Positions 1 through 11,306 of a stretch of DNA of 64,000 nt are shown piece after piece (the stretch's first letter is position 1; the number at the start of each line of letters is the position of its first letter). The stretch is taken from NCBI GenBank assembly GCA_947396885.1, contig OX377205.1:29637899-29701898 (forward strand). The letters are read 5' to 3'. A model generated the notes under the pieces. The model saw nothing but the letters and a program-made list of their open reading frames with translations, was not told the DNA's origin and did no database searches. Both the position numbers and the translations under genes were made by a program. The DNA is from Heligmosomoides polygyrus polygyrus (taxonomy: Eukaryota; Nematoda; Chromadorea; Rhabditida; Heligmosomidae).

Positions 1-645
1 CGATGCTCGCCTGCGAAGAAAAAGGTAATCTCTAGCGACATGCGCAAGCTTGGCGCGACCGCCCGGTGGCTTTGGGAAATTTACTGAACGTCAAGAAGAC
101 CAAGTACCTAACGACCGACATAAACGATTCCGCCTGGTGAATTTAGATTAATGGCGATGAGCTTGCACGCACTTCGTTTTCAAGTACTAGGGATCAAGAA
201 TGGCGTCCGAAGCAAATTGATGTTTGAATTGAACTCACGTTTGAGTGCAGCTTAGTCCAAATGTCATGTATTTACACTGGTGTACTTTGCAAGCCGTCTT
301 TCGGCCAACAACAATGCATGGCGTTGACTGTTGGCCTGCCACCAAGAAAGTTTAACGCGCCTCAGCGTATGGAGACGAATACTGCGCTGGACGTCTGGTG
401 TCACATGCAAGGACTGCATGGAAAAATGTGCCACATAGCAGAAGTTGCGCGAAGCTGATTTGCGAGAGTACGGCCACGTTCAAGGAAAAGCGTGCTAGAC
501 GGCAAAGCCGTACTGGGCTGATACGTAACACAAAGACATGAAAATTGCCGGAGTTTACCTTGATCAAGTGCAGAATCGGGCAAGGAGTAGCCACCAGAAG
601 AGCGGACCCTGCGACCATGCTAAACAAAAGCCGAAGAAGATGATG
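1..645 (+). pseudogene. RTE-type retrotransposon, degraded 3' half (family RTE-A)
   Basis: The plus strand reads, with several stops and frame changes, as the C-terminal half of an RTE-clade reverse transcriptase. 'MLACEEKG' is the block just after the YADD catalytic motif, followed by 'LLNVKKTKYLTTDIN' and, near 470-620, 'EKRARRQSR' and 'RRADPATM'. The same blocks occur in order in the element at 28.8-30.4 kb (minus), which ends 'RRADPATNRDKRY'. The copy enters the window from the left, so its true start is unseen. After the coding part there is a short tail of GAAGATGAT-like units, typical of the simple-sequence tails of RTE elements. It cannot encode an active enzyme. Family assignment is confident; exact right boundary is not. 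Confidence 0.75.
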
Positions 646-1890
646 AAACAAAAGCGGAAGAAGAATCATTTTCAATTTTTGCCCGCCCCTTATATTGCGA
701 GCACGCTGATTCTTTGTAATAGCATCGGGAAGTGCTTGTTATGGTTCACGATTTGTAAACATACCTTATGTTGCTTAAGCTTACATAATCCATCAAGCAA
801 CCGACAGAAATCTTACTCTGCCCAGTACGTACCTCTTGACAAAATTGTCCAATGTTGCCGAATCACGTGATGGTGCACCGATGTAAATGTTTTTCGAGTA
901 TTGAATTCAACGATCCAGCTGCTTCGATTGTACTTTTCTTGTATTACACAGGTTTTCCACTTTGTAAAATAAATATTAGACTTCAAGTCACAAGCAGATT
1001 TTCGTTGTCTTGAAACGATACCACAATTGTATACTCTAACTTTGATCCCTCCTCACAATTGTTTGGTCGTGACGCCAAACTACTGAGCTCTCCACATTTG
1101 CCTTTGTCGAATAGAAATAACGCAAACAGCTCCTTTCGAGGTGCCTTCAAAAAGCAAGTTGAGGGCACCTAAAGCAGTTTGCAGAGAAGGGTAACCTTTA
1201 TATATTCCAACTTATGTCCACACACAATGGCGGTTGAGAACTTGAGTCAAACAGGTTCAGTACTTACGCCGATATTCGCTTCCACTTTGGTAGCGAAAAT
1301 GGAAGTATATTTGTGATCTAAGAAAATAAAAATAAACGGCGGAAAAAATAAACGACAACAAAATAAAAAAGACTTGAAAGCGTTGTATGCGAAAAGCAAG
1401 GGAACACATATAATAATATTACCGCCAGCACACTACCCTCTTATCCCAATTTTCAAAAATGAAGAATAATCTGTTCAAAAAAAGGGGGCTAGGGCGCTGC
1501 TTGTTCGTTTCCATTACTAATAGTGACCTTCCTTTTTCAGAAGAGTGAACGTGGCGTTATGAAGGTTACTCCGCGAAAAACTTTAAAAAAATTAAACTAA
1601 ACTTGGGTTATTTTTGGCAATTTCACCCTCCATAGTATCACCTTCACTTGCCTGCAGAATAGGCCCAACATAACGTGGGATGCACATTGGCTATTCTACG
1701 CTAAAGAGCGATCAGTGTTCACGGCACTCTCCAATTGCGCCTCTGCTCTCTATTGTTGTCTGCAAGAAACAACATGTGGGATGATAGCGTTCTGATAATC
1801 GTTAACGAGGAATGATAGCATGCTGATAATCATTTACTTTATTGTTGTTTCGTAGGTATCATAGTATAGGTTTGGTTCATTCTTAGTAGT
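646..1890. other. No recognisable gene
   Basis: AT-rich sequence with no open frame that looks like a protein family and no clear terminal repeats. A few A-rich tracts lie around 1320-1390. I see nothing supportable here. Confidence 0.5.
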
Positions 1891-1898
1891 CTTCTTAC

Positions 1899-2022
1899 CG
1901 ACAGCACTTGTCCTCACTCTCCCTACTCGTCAAATCGGTGAGCAGCATGAGGCGTCCTTCAAATGCGGTCAGTCCCACCCCAGCTAACTTTAGTGGCACC
2001 GGTCGATTATTAGCGAATCGCA
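1899..2022 (-). CDS. Possible exon next to hairpin end of composite repeat A
   Basis: On the minus strand a 40-codon open stretch runs from just after the hairpin that ends composite copy A (2034) to a good donor (CG|GTAAGA, GT at 1897-1898). A weak acceptor, TATGTAAG, would place the exon start at 2022 with two leading bases. The peptide contains 'FANNRPVPLKLAG', which loosely resembles the first exon after composite copy B ('LVANNSLFLNEHMLPLAA'). I do not recognise the protein. The position, 10-12 bp beyond a hairpin shared with two other exon-flanking loci, is the main reason to list it. It could still be chance open sequence. Confidence 0.33.
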
Positions 2023-2337
2023 CTTACATATGCACCAGACATTCAGCGGCCTATCTGCCTATCGGCCGCCAAACGACTGGTTAGGGGCTTAGCCGCAAAA
2101 CCCCGAATATGGAACACCCCGGCCGTGTTGTTTTCTTCTTTAGACCTTCTTACGTTGATTACAGTAGAATACTGGTTTCAATATATAGAATAGCATGGCG
2201 GAATACTGTAGTGCAGAATCCTCAAAACTGCTCCTATGGGGCCTATCCACCCTTTATCGCACGTAATCGATTTTGGCGCAATGATACCACGGGAGGGGTA
2301 GCCCATGGGCTTAGACCGACTTAAGCGTAGCAGTCGG

Positions 2338-3078
2338 CGGAGAGTCGTTAGATACACCGCCCTCAGAAAGGGGCGAGGCGAGGGGCACGCCGAGGACAAG
2401 ATGTCGGGTCCCTGCCATCACATGGAGGCATCGCATTTCTAATCACTTCCCTTGGCCCTGCAGCTCTATCCTGAACTGATTTCGTTCCTGAGACAAGAGT
2501 CAGAACCATGATCACCATATTTGGAGGAAAAGAGTTTTCAGCGGCAGCTTCAAGGCCTTCTTCAGGTCCCGCCACATTGCTCAGTACTAAGGCGTCGTCC
2601 GTCTTTTCCAACAAGTACAGCAACATCTTAGCGAAATATGCCATGACAAAAACACGACCATCCACTAGAAAATTCTCCAACACAAGGGTAATTGTTTGAT
2701 CCTTAGAAAAAGAGGACGGTGAGCCGGTTTTGCGCACAATTACGGATAAGCCTTCAGCGTAGAACTCCTGACCGGAATCACCCACAGTCTCTAGTTGAGG
2801 CGAAAATCTAAAGAAATGTGGTGAAAATTGAAAGAATCTAGAGAGAAGAGCGACGTTCCTTTCTCTTCAACTGCCTCCATAACCGAACCGACTGGAAAAT
2901 TACTTCAGAGTTCCCGGGATGTGTTTCCCAATCGTCTCCTATCAACTGTTAGGTTTTTGGACGACCTCACGCCAATTAACGACGGCTTCGCGCGCAGCAA
3001 ACTTGTCCAAATAGGGCGACATAGGCAGGGCGGGAAGTGGGCGGCGGGCAGCACGGTGTACCGAACGACTGCCCCCCG
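2338..3078. mobile_element. Candidate MULE-like insertion carrying an exon-like ORF
   Basis: The segment is absent from the matching place in composite copies B and C. It is bounded by direct repeats TAGCAGTCGG at 2328-2337 and 3079-3088. Just inside are inverted ends: CGGAGAGTCGTTAGATACACCG on the left, and CGGGGGGCAGTCGTTCGGTACACCG read inward from the right. A 10-bp duplication with TIRs of this length fits Mutator-like elements, and non-autonomous MULEs are known to carry host gene pieces. A caution: the direct repeat is part of a slightly longer similarity (CGACT...CGTAGCAGTCGG) on both sides, so unequal recombination or gene conversion is an alternative. Confidence 0.42.
2363..2807 (-). 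CDS. Exon-like ORF inside the 2338-3078 segment
   Basis: An uninterrupted reading frame on the minus strand begins after a good acceptor (CATTTCTTTAG, exon start 2807) and stays open to a stop at 2363. The strongest protein-like part is residues 1-100. It has an amphipathic layout with 'GLSVIVRKTG' followed by 'TLVLENFLVDGRVFVMAYF' and 'DDALVLSN'. These blocks line up by eye with exons at 58.1-58.4 kb ('VLQLARLYKPGKTI', 'VFSLIHMLV', 'DALQLH') and 63.6 kb ('LCVIISEK'). I do not recognise the domain. The last about 40 residues are proline/arginine rich and probably non-coding. It may be a captured or misplaced exon of a host family with other members in this window. Confidence 0.45.
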
Positions 3079-3440
3079 TAGCAGTCGGATACGGTGACGT
3101 GAAATTTCCCACATTGTACGCAGACTGACGCGAACACGTGCAAGTTGCAGCGAGAGGAGTCTAGGTCAAACGTGTAAAAACTCGTTCAGATGTGGGCTGG
3201 CCCCATCATAGTAGCATTACGCCGCGATTTTCTCTCCGTAGTACACGTTCTCTACTACGTCGTGAGAAACGGACTGTGAGAATCTCAATTCAGAGTGATT
3301 AATCTGCGGAAACGTAAATGAAACCAATTGGTATTGGTAGATCACTCGACACCGTTAACTGCCTGACGGCAATAATGTTCCTCTGATTCTTTTGGTCGTT
3401 CTCCTTACCCCACGCCCACCCAGCCATACCTCGATAGCCA

Positions 3441-3545
3441 TTAGACCTCATCGGCGGCTGCCGTGGCAATGTGCCAAATCATGCTACAGTATCCCGAAAA
3501 CCTGCACATCATCCGTCATCGGAGCGCGTTTCTGCACAGGCCGAC
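3441..3545 (+). repeat. Inverted repeat arm, partner at 5100-5198
   Basis: The plus strand from TTAGACCTCATCGGCGGCTG through GCTACAGTATC and TCATCGGAGCGCGTT matches the reverse complement of 5198-5100 closely. The pair encloses the 113-bp satellite array and may represent two inverted copies of a short repeat or the arms of a disrupted foldback. Confidence 0.55.
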
Positions 3546-3714
3546 GCGTTGCGACGTGTCTGCTGCCGCGTGGTCTCGCAGCACCGCTTAGCGACTGCTT
3601 TGGAGAGAGCAATTCATATATATGGAATTCGTATTCAGCAGGTATATGTCGAAATTGCATTGCGAAAGGGAGCGGAACAATGGCTGCTAAAACCAGATCG
3701 GAATAGATTTTGAG

Positions 3715-4085
3715 TTCCCTTCAAGCTGCTCGTGTGGAAACTGCTTTCGTCGCTCAGGGGGAGTGCGCAGTTGGTTTCTGCGCTCTTAGAGCGCAGAATC
3801 AGGGTAGGGAAGGGACTCCAGGGTGTGTACGATCCAAGCTGCTCGTGTGGAAACTGCCTTCATCGCTCAGGGGGAGCGCGCAGCTGGATTCTGCCCTCGA
3901 AGACCGGTTCAGCGCTCTTCGAGCGCAAAACATCGCCAGGGAAGGGACTCCGGGGTGTGGGCCATCCAACGTGCTCGAGCGGATACTGCTTTCGTCGCTC
4001 AAAGGGGGATTGCGCAGCTGGGTTCTGCGCTCCAAGAGCGGTTCTACGCTCTTCGAGCGAATAAACAAGAACGCAGAACCCAGCA
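3715..4085 (+). repeat. 113-bp satellite array, about three units
   Basis: Units start with GAAACTGCTTTCGTCGCTCAG. The first two repeats of GCTGCTCGTG start at 3725 and 3838, exactly 113 bp apart. The third unit is stretched to about 133 bp by duplication of the internal palindrome GCGCTCTTCGAGCGC. Other arrays of the same satellite lie at 8085-8172, 8815-9055 (inverted) and 48930-49245. Several long open frames run through the array, but they are an effect of its GC-rich repeat composition and not genes. Confidence 0.8.
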
Positions 4086-4089
4086 AACT

Positions 4090-5099
4090 ATAGTGCAGAG
4101 TTCGAACGAGCAGCAACGATAGCAAAGATAAATTTGGATTTAACTTCTGAGCAGGACGCCCACTTCTCCTTTTATTTAAAAGAGAAACACAAGACAGCGT
4201 CGTTAGAAAGTTTAATGTTTACCAACGCATTGAAAATGCCGTTATACAAAGACTTTCCCATAAACTGCGATTCGGTAAACTACATCACCACTTATCTTAT
4301 ATCTTAATTCATTTATTTATGTGTAACGCGGATATGCGTGAAGATCGAAAAGACATATGAAAGAAAACGTTAGACAAGCAGTTACTCTTATGGAACCCTC
4401 TAAACTAAACAACGCCCTTAACGGGCAGTTCTTGGACACCCTTCTCACAATGTAATTTGTTGAACTTTAGATTTCTGTACGCAAAGAAATTTCACCCAAT
4501 TTTCAAATCTGTGCTTTCGTCGGCAGACATTTTGTTTTCTTCACTGACACTATGCCTCGTTTTATTTTTGCGCACTACTGAGGTTTCGTTTCTTGAATGG
4601 CGACCCCCCCCCCCACAAGACCCCCATATCAGTTTGCTTCCTTCCACGAGAATGTCACATGCGGATTTATTTTTCTTCCAGTCATTCTTTAAGTTTCTCT
4701 CTAAGAAAGCGTTATAAAAAGCCAGATCCGAGTGCCGTTATGGATGGTCCACCTAGGAGTCGCCTTCCCTCAGCTTTTTATAGTAGTAAAGCACAATCCC
4801 ACAATAGGATGATAGGGAATGGGCCGATAATAAGAATCAACGGCACTTGACACCAGTTAAGATTAGAGAGATTCAGCAGCGTTTCAGCTGAAAAGCCCTT
4901 AACAAGCACTTGGTGAAGAATAAAATACGTCATATTACGCCATGCAGTAATCACAAGCCTAAAGAGCTGAAGAAGTAAAACATGGTCACATTATTCACGA
5001 AACTCGAAGCGGCAGCAAGCGTACGCTACAGTATCCCGCGCCTGCACATCAACCCGCGCTTGCAAGGCTTCAAACACACGCTACAGCAACGCGGCAGCC
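4090..5099. other. No recognisable gene
   Basis: AT-rich interval with a short poly-C tract near 4606-4615. Open frames here are short and show no family features. Confidence 0.5.
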
Positions 5100-5201
5100 G
5101 TGCATTAACGCGCTCCGATGACGGCTTGGATGATCTGCAGGTTTGCTAGATACTGTAGCAGGATATGGCACATTGCCAAGGCAGCCGCCGATGAGGTCTA
5201 A

Positions 5202-6290
5202 CCAGGATACTATCTCAACTCATGTAATAGGGAAGAGCTCGGGCTCGTAAACGCAGGGTCGGGGGTTTGGATCCCGCAGACTGCGTTCGTTTTGCAATTT
5301 TGCAAAATCCATGTTGATCATATAGGTAATCCACCTAGGGGTATTAAAGTGTGTTATAGAGCATGTTTATATATAACATATGCTTCAAACTACAGGTTAG
5401 TTAAAATGTTCACTTCTGTATGTCACTTATTTTAAGCTTATTTTGTGTGAAGCTATAGTTATGTAACGTTAGATATTTTGTGGCACTAGTAAAAAGTTCC
5501 GACTCCACCGACAAGACTTGTGTAAAAAACTTTTTCGATGAAACTTTGTCTATATTTGGGGTGCTGATCACGAATCTGACATTCGTTTTTCACGATTCTG
5601 CCTCTACCTGCCGTCATCGGCAGAAACTTTAGGAATGTAATCCTGTGCCTTCCTGTATCTATATTATTCAGCCGAGTCGTGAAAAACGGATGTCAGATTC
5701 GTGATCAGCACCCCAGATAACCCCCCTAGACAAAGTTTCAGCGAAAAGCTTTTTTTTTGACCGAAGTCTTGTCGGTGGAGTCGGAACTTTTTACTAGTGC
5801 CACAAAATATCTATCGTTACATAACTATAGCTTCACACAATATAGGCTTAAAATAAGTGACACACAGAAGTGAACATTTTAGCTAATCTGTAGTTTGAAG
5901 CATATGCTATATGTAACCATGATCTATAACACTATAATACCCCTAGGTGGATAACCTATATGATAAACATGGATTTTGCAAAATTGCAAAACGAACGCAG
6001 TCCGCAGAATCCAAACCCCCGACCCCGCGTTTACGAGCCCGAGCTCTTCCCTACTACCCCACCTGTGCACTGCTCTTAGCCGCGATACGAGCTCTCATCC
6101 CGCGCGCGCCCGTCAGCTGTGGAGCACGTGAATCAACAGGGCGCCAACCAGCGACTTCCGTCTCCCCTAACTCCGCGCAGGGTTGTATTGGGGTTGAGAT
6201 ACCTGCAGTTTGTTACTACCCAGAGAGAGGCGGTTTTGCCCATATACAACATTTGCGCCGTTCCGACCTACCGTTGAGATAGTATCCTGG
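5202..6290. mobile_element. Foldback element FB1, copy 1, with tRNA-like heads
   Basis: The two halves are inverted copies: 5285-5540 reappears reverse-complemented at about 5735-5995, including 'CCACCTAGGGGTATTA' and 'GTGGCACTAGTAAAAAGTTCC'. Termini are CCAGGATACTATCTCAAC and GTTGAGATAGTATCCTGG, flanked by TAA on both sides (5199-5201, 6291-6293). A 3-bp TWA duplication fits PIF/Harbinger-like MITEs. Each arm carries a tRNA-like piece near its outer end, with a B-box-like GGGTTTGGATCCC (about 5267-5282). The right arm has about 200 bp of extra outer sequence missing on the left. A second copy is at 40055-41148. No transposase is encoded. Confidence 0.75.
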
Positions 6291-6439
6291 TAAGTAAGAC
6301 CCCATACCTCTTACTCTTGTACCGGAGTGAAATAAAAGAAATTCAAAAAGACGTAGTGAGAGTCAAGTTCAAGCATAATCGTTGAACGAAGCCTCTATGA
6401 AGTTCTCTCACGGATGCTGTGCAAAGTATGATCTGTGGA

Positions 6440-6675
6440 ATGTTTTCTTTATCTAGACGCACGTTCTAGGACGTCTGTGTCGCGTGTTCTGAATCCGGAC
6501 GTATGTTATATAACTTCCGTTACACATTTGCAGAGCCCCGACACACGGTAACGGCGTTTCCACGACATCTATGTATAACACGTCTTCCACACCGAAACAC
6601 GTGGCGCGACGTCTGGTAGCACATCTTCTGAAGCCCGATACACGTTGGGATACTAATAAATCCTGGTCCGCCCTT
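6440..6675 (-). repeat. 42-bp minisatellite, degenerate block
   Basis: Repeated 'ACGTCT...CACGTCTTCTGAA(A/T)CC(C/G)GA' motifs spaced about 42 bp, the reverse-complement orientation of the array at 49470-49860. It belongs to the composite repeat family and follows the same module order seen in copy B. Confidence 0.6.
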
Positions 6676-7200
6676 ATTCCCTTCACTGGTCCGCTTCACT
6701 AGTCTCCTTGCTGCCCTCTTTACTGGTCTTCCTTTTACTGCCCCCCCCCCCCCCTACTGGTTGCCCCTCACTGGTCCCCCTCCCCTCCTTATTCTACCCC
6801 TTCACTGCCCTCCCTTTGCTGAAGCCTCACCCGCCTGCCCCCCGCCCCACACTGGTTCCCCATTACTGCTCCCATCTCTACTGGTCCTCCCTTTTCCGCC
6901 GATACTGGTCCCCTTTCTCTGTTTCCCTCCCGTATACTGGTCCCCCTTTACTGGTACCCTTTCACCGGTCAACCCTTCACCGATTCCCTCTTCACTGGTT
7001 CCTCTTTACAGGTCCTCATTTCACTGGACCCCTTCAATAATCTCCCTTTTCTGGTCCCCCTTACTGGCACACCTTCACTGGTCACTCCTTCACTGATCCC
7101 TCCTTCACGGGCCCCTTTTTACAGGTCCTTATTTCACTAGACCTCTCTCTTTCAATGATGGCCTCTTCACTGGTCTCCCTTTCACTGGATCCTCCCCCTC
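6676..7200 (-). repeat. Pyrimidine-rich minisatellite (CCCTTCACTGGTCC units)
   Basis: About 25 irregular units of 15-22 bp built on CTCCCTTCACTGGTCCCC, including a run of 14 C near 6741. The strand is strongly pyrimidine-biased. It is the reverse complement of the GA-rich array at 49880-50690. Open frames through it (proline/serine/leucine rich) are artefacts of composition. Confidence 0.8.
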
Positions 7201-7204
7201 CCGT

Positions 7205-7640
7205 CACTTGTCCCCGATTAGCGCTCCCACCCGTCGCCTGAATCCGGACACCCCTAGCGCAATATCGGTGATACGTCGTCTGAGTCTGGATGCGGATACC
7301 ACATGCGCGACATCGGTGACACCTGCTTTGAATCCAGACAGACATTGCAAAACAACGGGAGCACGTCTTCAGAACCCCGACACCTATTGAAGGACGTCGA
7401 TGACACATCTCCTCAACCGTGACGCCCTTGCGCGACATCGCTGACATGTCGCCTGAATCAAGACATCCCTTGCGCGGCATCGGTGACACCTGTTCTGAAC
7501 CAAGACACCCTTGAGCGACATCGATGAGATGTTTTCTCAACCCGGACGCTCTTTGCACGACATCGGAGGCACGTCTTCTGACGCTTGCGACACGACGTGG
7601 GTGACACCTCTTCTGAATCTGGTCTCCTGTTACTCGACGT
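7205..7640 (-). repeat. 42-bp minisatellite array
   Basis: About ten units built on GACATCGGTGACACCTGTTC plus TGAATCCGGACACCCTTGCGC. Phase points at 7312, 7354, 7395, 7437, 7479, 7520, 7562 and 7604 give spacings of 41-42 bp. A 49-bp step occurs at 7263-7312. Units are diverged, so the array is old. Same repeat as 49470-49860 in the opposite orientation. Confidence 0.85.
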
Positions 7641-8084
7641 CTATGAAAGGCAAAATGGCCAGAAGGAAGGGCCGACGGATGGGCAGGCACAACCGCTTAC
7701 TGTATTATATATAGAGGATACTGCAAACTTTTAGTTGGACTACCACCTACTGAAAATTTAAGATGCACTCCTAGCTTTAAGGAAATAATATTCAACTGTG
7801 GTCATTGTGCCTTTTTTGAGTTGGGCTATTTGAATTAGACGGTAAAAGGAATTGATATTTGAAATGCGAAACTCCGATGAGAAGGTCTCTGAGCGCATAA
7901 GTAGAATTTTTGCAGCTTGCTGTGTTCACTGCACAGCTCAGAAAAAATGTTTATATTAGCTTCCATGAGACAGAAACACGGCGTAGTGGCGTACGATAGC
8001 TATTAGAGCTAACCGAATGCTGCCGTCGTAATATGACAAGCGCATGCTACAGGTTCCAGAGCCGTTGTCATTGGAGGGTTCTGC
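7641..8084. other. No recognisable gene
   Basis: Unique-looking sequence between two satellite blocks. I see no coding or repeat signature. Confidence 0.45.
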
Positions 8085-8172
8085 ACTCTTCAAGCGCAGA
8101 ACCGGGCTAGAGAAGGGGTTCCAGAGTGGTCGCCGTCCATGCTGCTCGTGTGGAAACTGCTTTCGTCGCCCA
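8085..8172 (+). repeat. 113-bp satellite, single partial unit
   Basis: TTCAAGCGCAGAACCGGGCTAG through TGCTCGTGTGGAAACTGCTTTCGTCG matches one unit of the satellite at 3715-4085 in the same orientation. Confidence 0.65.
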
Positions 8173-8249
8173 GTTGAAGTCCTAGAAAACATCAGCTAAT
8201 TATATAGACGTCAAAACGCTACTAATGTCAACCACTCAGTTAAAATGCG

Positions 8250-8350
8250 AAAATCACGCAACGCAGGAGAACCGAACCCCCGACCCTCTCGTATGAAACA
8301 GCGCACTATCCACTACCCCACGATCCGCATGCCACGGCTGCCATCCATCG
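8250..8350 (-). repeat. tRNA-like sequence (SINE head or pseudo-tRNA)
   Basis: On the minus strand GTGGGGTAGTGGATAGTGCGC resembles a pol III A box region and GGGTTCGGTTCTCC a B box, with normal tRNA spacing. The acceptor stem does not pair well and there is no clean cloverleaf, so it is more likely a tRNA-derived repeat head than a functional tRNA gene. Related tRNA-like pieces lie in the FB1 elements. Confidence 0.4.
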
Positions 8351-8814
8351 CGGGCGTACAAAACATCGCAACGTGATAAACGACGCATCGACATCGGCTG
8401 GGTCTAAGTAAGACCATGGCATTCTCCCCCCCCCCACTCCTCCCCCGCCCTTTTGACAGAGGTGTTGCAAATGCCTGCATCTCCACTATCTTGTAGGGCA
8501 GCCACTGGACTCTCGAGCAAGCCCAGAGGGTTGACGGTGGGCGGGCCAGGGCGTAGAGCACTCGTCCAGAAACACCCCTCACCCTTTCACTTTTGCGGCA
8601 ACGCGGCACATGACTGGCAGCAAAACTGCCGCATAGGGCACCTATATTGGGTCTTACTTAGATCTAACCAGATTCTCCTGATGTTGCGTCATATCGACGT
8701 GGCCATTTTCGATATCCACCGACACCATGGTCAGTCGATATGGAGGAGGGTCGTTGAGCGGTCGGTGGCGGATCGCGGCTCTTCCACCGCCGCTACAGGA
8801 GAGCACTGGGAGAC

Positions 8815-9055
8815 GGGAGCAGTTCCTGCACGAGCACCTTGGACGCACTACACCCTGGAGCCCCTTCCCTAGCCGAGTTGTGCGCTCGAAGAGCGCACAA
8901 CCCATTTTCGATGTCCCCCTCAGCGACGAATGCATTCTTGGCACGAGCCGCCTGGATGGCCCACACCCCGGAGTCCCTTCCCTAGCCGAGTTGTGCGCTC
9001 GAATAGCGCACAACCCATCTCCGATGTCCCCCTCAGCGACGAAAGCAGTCTAGGC
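8815..9055 (-). repeat. 113-bp satellite array, inverted orientation
   Basis: CCTTCCCTAGCCGAGTTG starts at 8863 and 8976, exactly 113 bp apart. The unit contains the palindrome GTGCGCTCGAAGAGCGCAC. Orientation is opposite to the arrays at 3715 and 48930. Confidence 0.8.
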
Positions 9056-10992
9056 ACGGATTGATGTGCAAGTTTGCGTGGTACTCCAGCAGGAGCTGGC
9101 ATATTGCCAGCGGAGCAAGTGGTTAGTTCTAATGGCTATCCTAGACTTGTGGTCAGCTTTGCTACCGTACTCCATCGCCAATGCGGTTTCATTATCACTA
9201 TCATTGTCACATCATTATCAATTTCCATTGCAAAGTGGCTGCAGCGGCAATAATGCCTTGAATAATTATTGCCACAGCCGCGTTGGCCGCACATCATCTG
9301 CTAGCCTTGCGTCTCTGCCCTTACTTATGTATGTACTTATACTGATAGATATAGAGCTGCCGCGTTGGCGCAAAGTGTGCGGAGGCCATAAAGGATGTAA
9401 AAGGATCTCTAAGGGATCTTGGTTCTTGGTTGTCCTAGTTGTGTACACGTAGCAGTACCCGCCTCTTTTATATGCCTCAGCACTTCATGCTAGGTTGACC
9501 CATACATGTGCGACAGCGCCTATGGCCGTTCTTACTGACTCCATAGGTGTGCTTCTTCCGGAAGAGGTGATACATGGAAAGACCTCAATGTGTATTGGTA
9601 GCAACTCGAATCTTCACACATAGAATGCGCAAAAGAGAATTCGTAACGCAATGGTACTTAATGGAGGAAAGAGAGGTCGCCGTAAAAATTTCATTAACGC
9701 GAAATAAGCGAACCAAGTCACATTTTCACAAAAGAAAGCAAACAGTGTTATAGCTGTGTTCTGGGCTCTCCTTGGCGTCAGATGAAAAGAGCGTAAGGGG
9801 TTCCTGGATCTGGTTGGGCGAAAACGTCCTTGTTAATATTGGCTACATCTTCCAACCTGTCCTAGATGTGCTATAACTGAATCGCATATTGGTCGAAATG
9901 AAGTGCGTTAAGAAGCGTCGTAGTTACAAAACACACCAGAGCATGCTACCGTGACACACAAGGATAGCGCCGAATTCGTCATGCGTTGCACTACAGCTTG
10001 GTTGCAAGTATTGTATGACGAAGTCCCCTCTCGCTTTCGTTTCAAGCTCGTCCGGAATATTTGTAATAAGAGGGTACTAGTTACCTTAGTTGCTCAGTGT
10101 GAAAGGTGAAACCACAATTCCAGGCTAATGGTACCAATAGGACGATGACTTTTGTGCCGATTATTCTCTTGCTTCTTAAAAGCGCAGAAACGTTTTCCAA
10201 CGATCAAGACGTGGAAGATGAGTCAAGTTAGTAGCAATTTTTCATGTTATTTAGCAAACGGCTCAGGTGTATTTATATGATGTATGGTGTATGTTCTAGA
10301 GTTCTTTTGACCAGTATGTGTACGACGATTTGTACGCGATTACTAACTCACCAGAATTTGAATGGAGAAAAAAGAAAGAAAAAATTCGGAGTTTTGATTG
10401 TGCAATACGTTAAATCCTGGTTTGCCTCAAACTCTAGGAAACCACCATCGGCAACATTTGCAAAACGGTTGAAGTACAGAAAAAAAGCTAAGCACGGATA
10501 CCAACATCTCCTTTGAAAACCAGGTGCTGCGGTTAGAAAAAAGTTTGCAGTTATGGAAGAAATGCAATGTAAACCTTTTCTTTCTCCGTTTACACCACCA
10601 CGAGAACAGTACGATGGGAAGGCAGGAAAACGAACGATTTATAATATGAGCATCGAATGAGCACATGAGCATATGACCGCTCAAACCGTATTTACACTTT
10701 CCCTAGATCTGCTTCAAGGTTGGATAAATATCATAAAAATGTGCTTCATACGACACAATTTTTCCTGACTTTCTTATTTTACTTAAGCATCAGTTTAAAT
10801 TCCCTACCCCCTATTCGGGGAATAAGCGCTAGACAGATTTGGGTAAGTGGAAAGCGGGCGGAAGGGAGGGGGGGGGGTGATGAAGCGAACGCACTATGCG
10901 CACATAGGACAAATATTTCCACCTCTGCAAGACCTCGACTACTTTTGAGATCAAAGTGACTTGCAAAATATTAAGCCAGTTTCATCTACCGC
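9056..10992. other. No recognisable gene; small hairpin at 9234-9290
   Basis: The only structure I see is an imperfect hairpin at 9234-9290 (GTGGCTGCAGCGGCAATAAT against ATAATTATTGCCACAGCCGC). A short plus-strand open piece near 10319-10400 ('VYDDLYAITN') has no splice context and I do not call it. Confidence 0.45.
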
Positions 10993-10995
10993 TTA

Positions 10996-11155
10996 GGGTC
11001 TGTTCATACTTGGCGACTGGAGCGACTAGAGCGACTTGAGCGACTTCGCCGGCGCTCGAGTATGAACACTTGTGGCGTCGAGCACTCGATTTTAATCGAT
11101 ATGCATGCTTTGGACGGGCGACGAGTCGCTCTTGTCGAGAAGTATGAACAGGCCC
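10996..11155. mobile_element. 160-bp MITE with TTA duplication
   Basis: Inverted ends GGGTCTGTTCATACTT and AAGTATGAACAGGCCC, flanked by TTA at 10993-10995 and 11156-11158. Interior is GAGCGACT-rich. A TTA target duplication fits the PIF/Harbinger superfamily. No coding capacity. Confidence 0.75.
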
Positions 11156-11183
11156 TTACCGTATGGTAACGGTATATCGGTTA

Positions 11184-11306
11184 AGGCTCGAGCACACTTC
11201 GCTGCCTTTGCTGAGGCAGCAATGATAAAGGATATCATCGAGCTGCTGCCTCTGATACCCTTTATCATTGCTGCCGCAGCAAAGGCAGCGAAGTGTGCTC
11301 GAGGCT
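11184..11306. mobile_element. 123-bp hairpin MITE with TTA duplication
   Basis: Nearly the whole element is one inverted repeat. The left arm 11184-11238 (starting AGGCTCGAGCACACTTCGCT) pairs with the right arm ending at 11306 with only a few mismatches. TTA flanks it at 11181-11183 and 11307-11309. Both strands are open, which explains mirror-image reading frames here. It lies 28 bp from the MITE at 10996. Confidence 0.7.

Larger units (their letters stand above)
2034..3430 (-). repeat. Composite repeat copy A, terminal part with end hairpin (interrupted)
   Basis: Read on the minus strand, 3430-3290 and 2330-2034 match the ends of copies B (50980-51386) and C (63225-63604). Shared blocks include a G-rich run before 3390, 'ACCAATACCAATTG', 'TTTCCGCAGA' and 'GGCCCCATAGGAGCA'. 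The end is an imperfect palindrome at 2034-2081 (ACCAGACATTCAGCGGCC paired with GGCCGCCAAACGACTGGT on the plus strand). Homology to B and C stops at the hairpin. A 741-bp segment at 2338-3078 interrupts this copy relative to B and C. Confidence 0.6.

Noticed and set aside
7205..7640. Possible CRISPR-like regular repeats
   Set aside because: Units are contiguous 42-bp tandem copies without unique spacers, in eukaryotic DNA.
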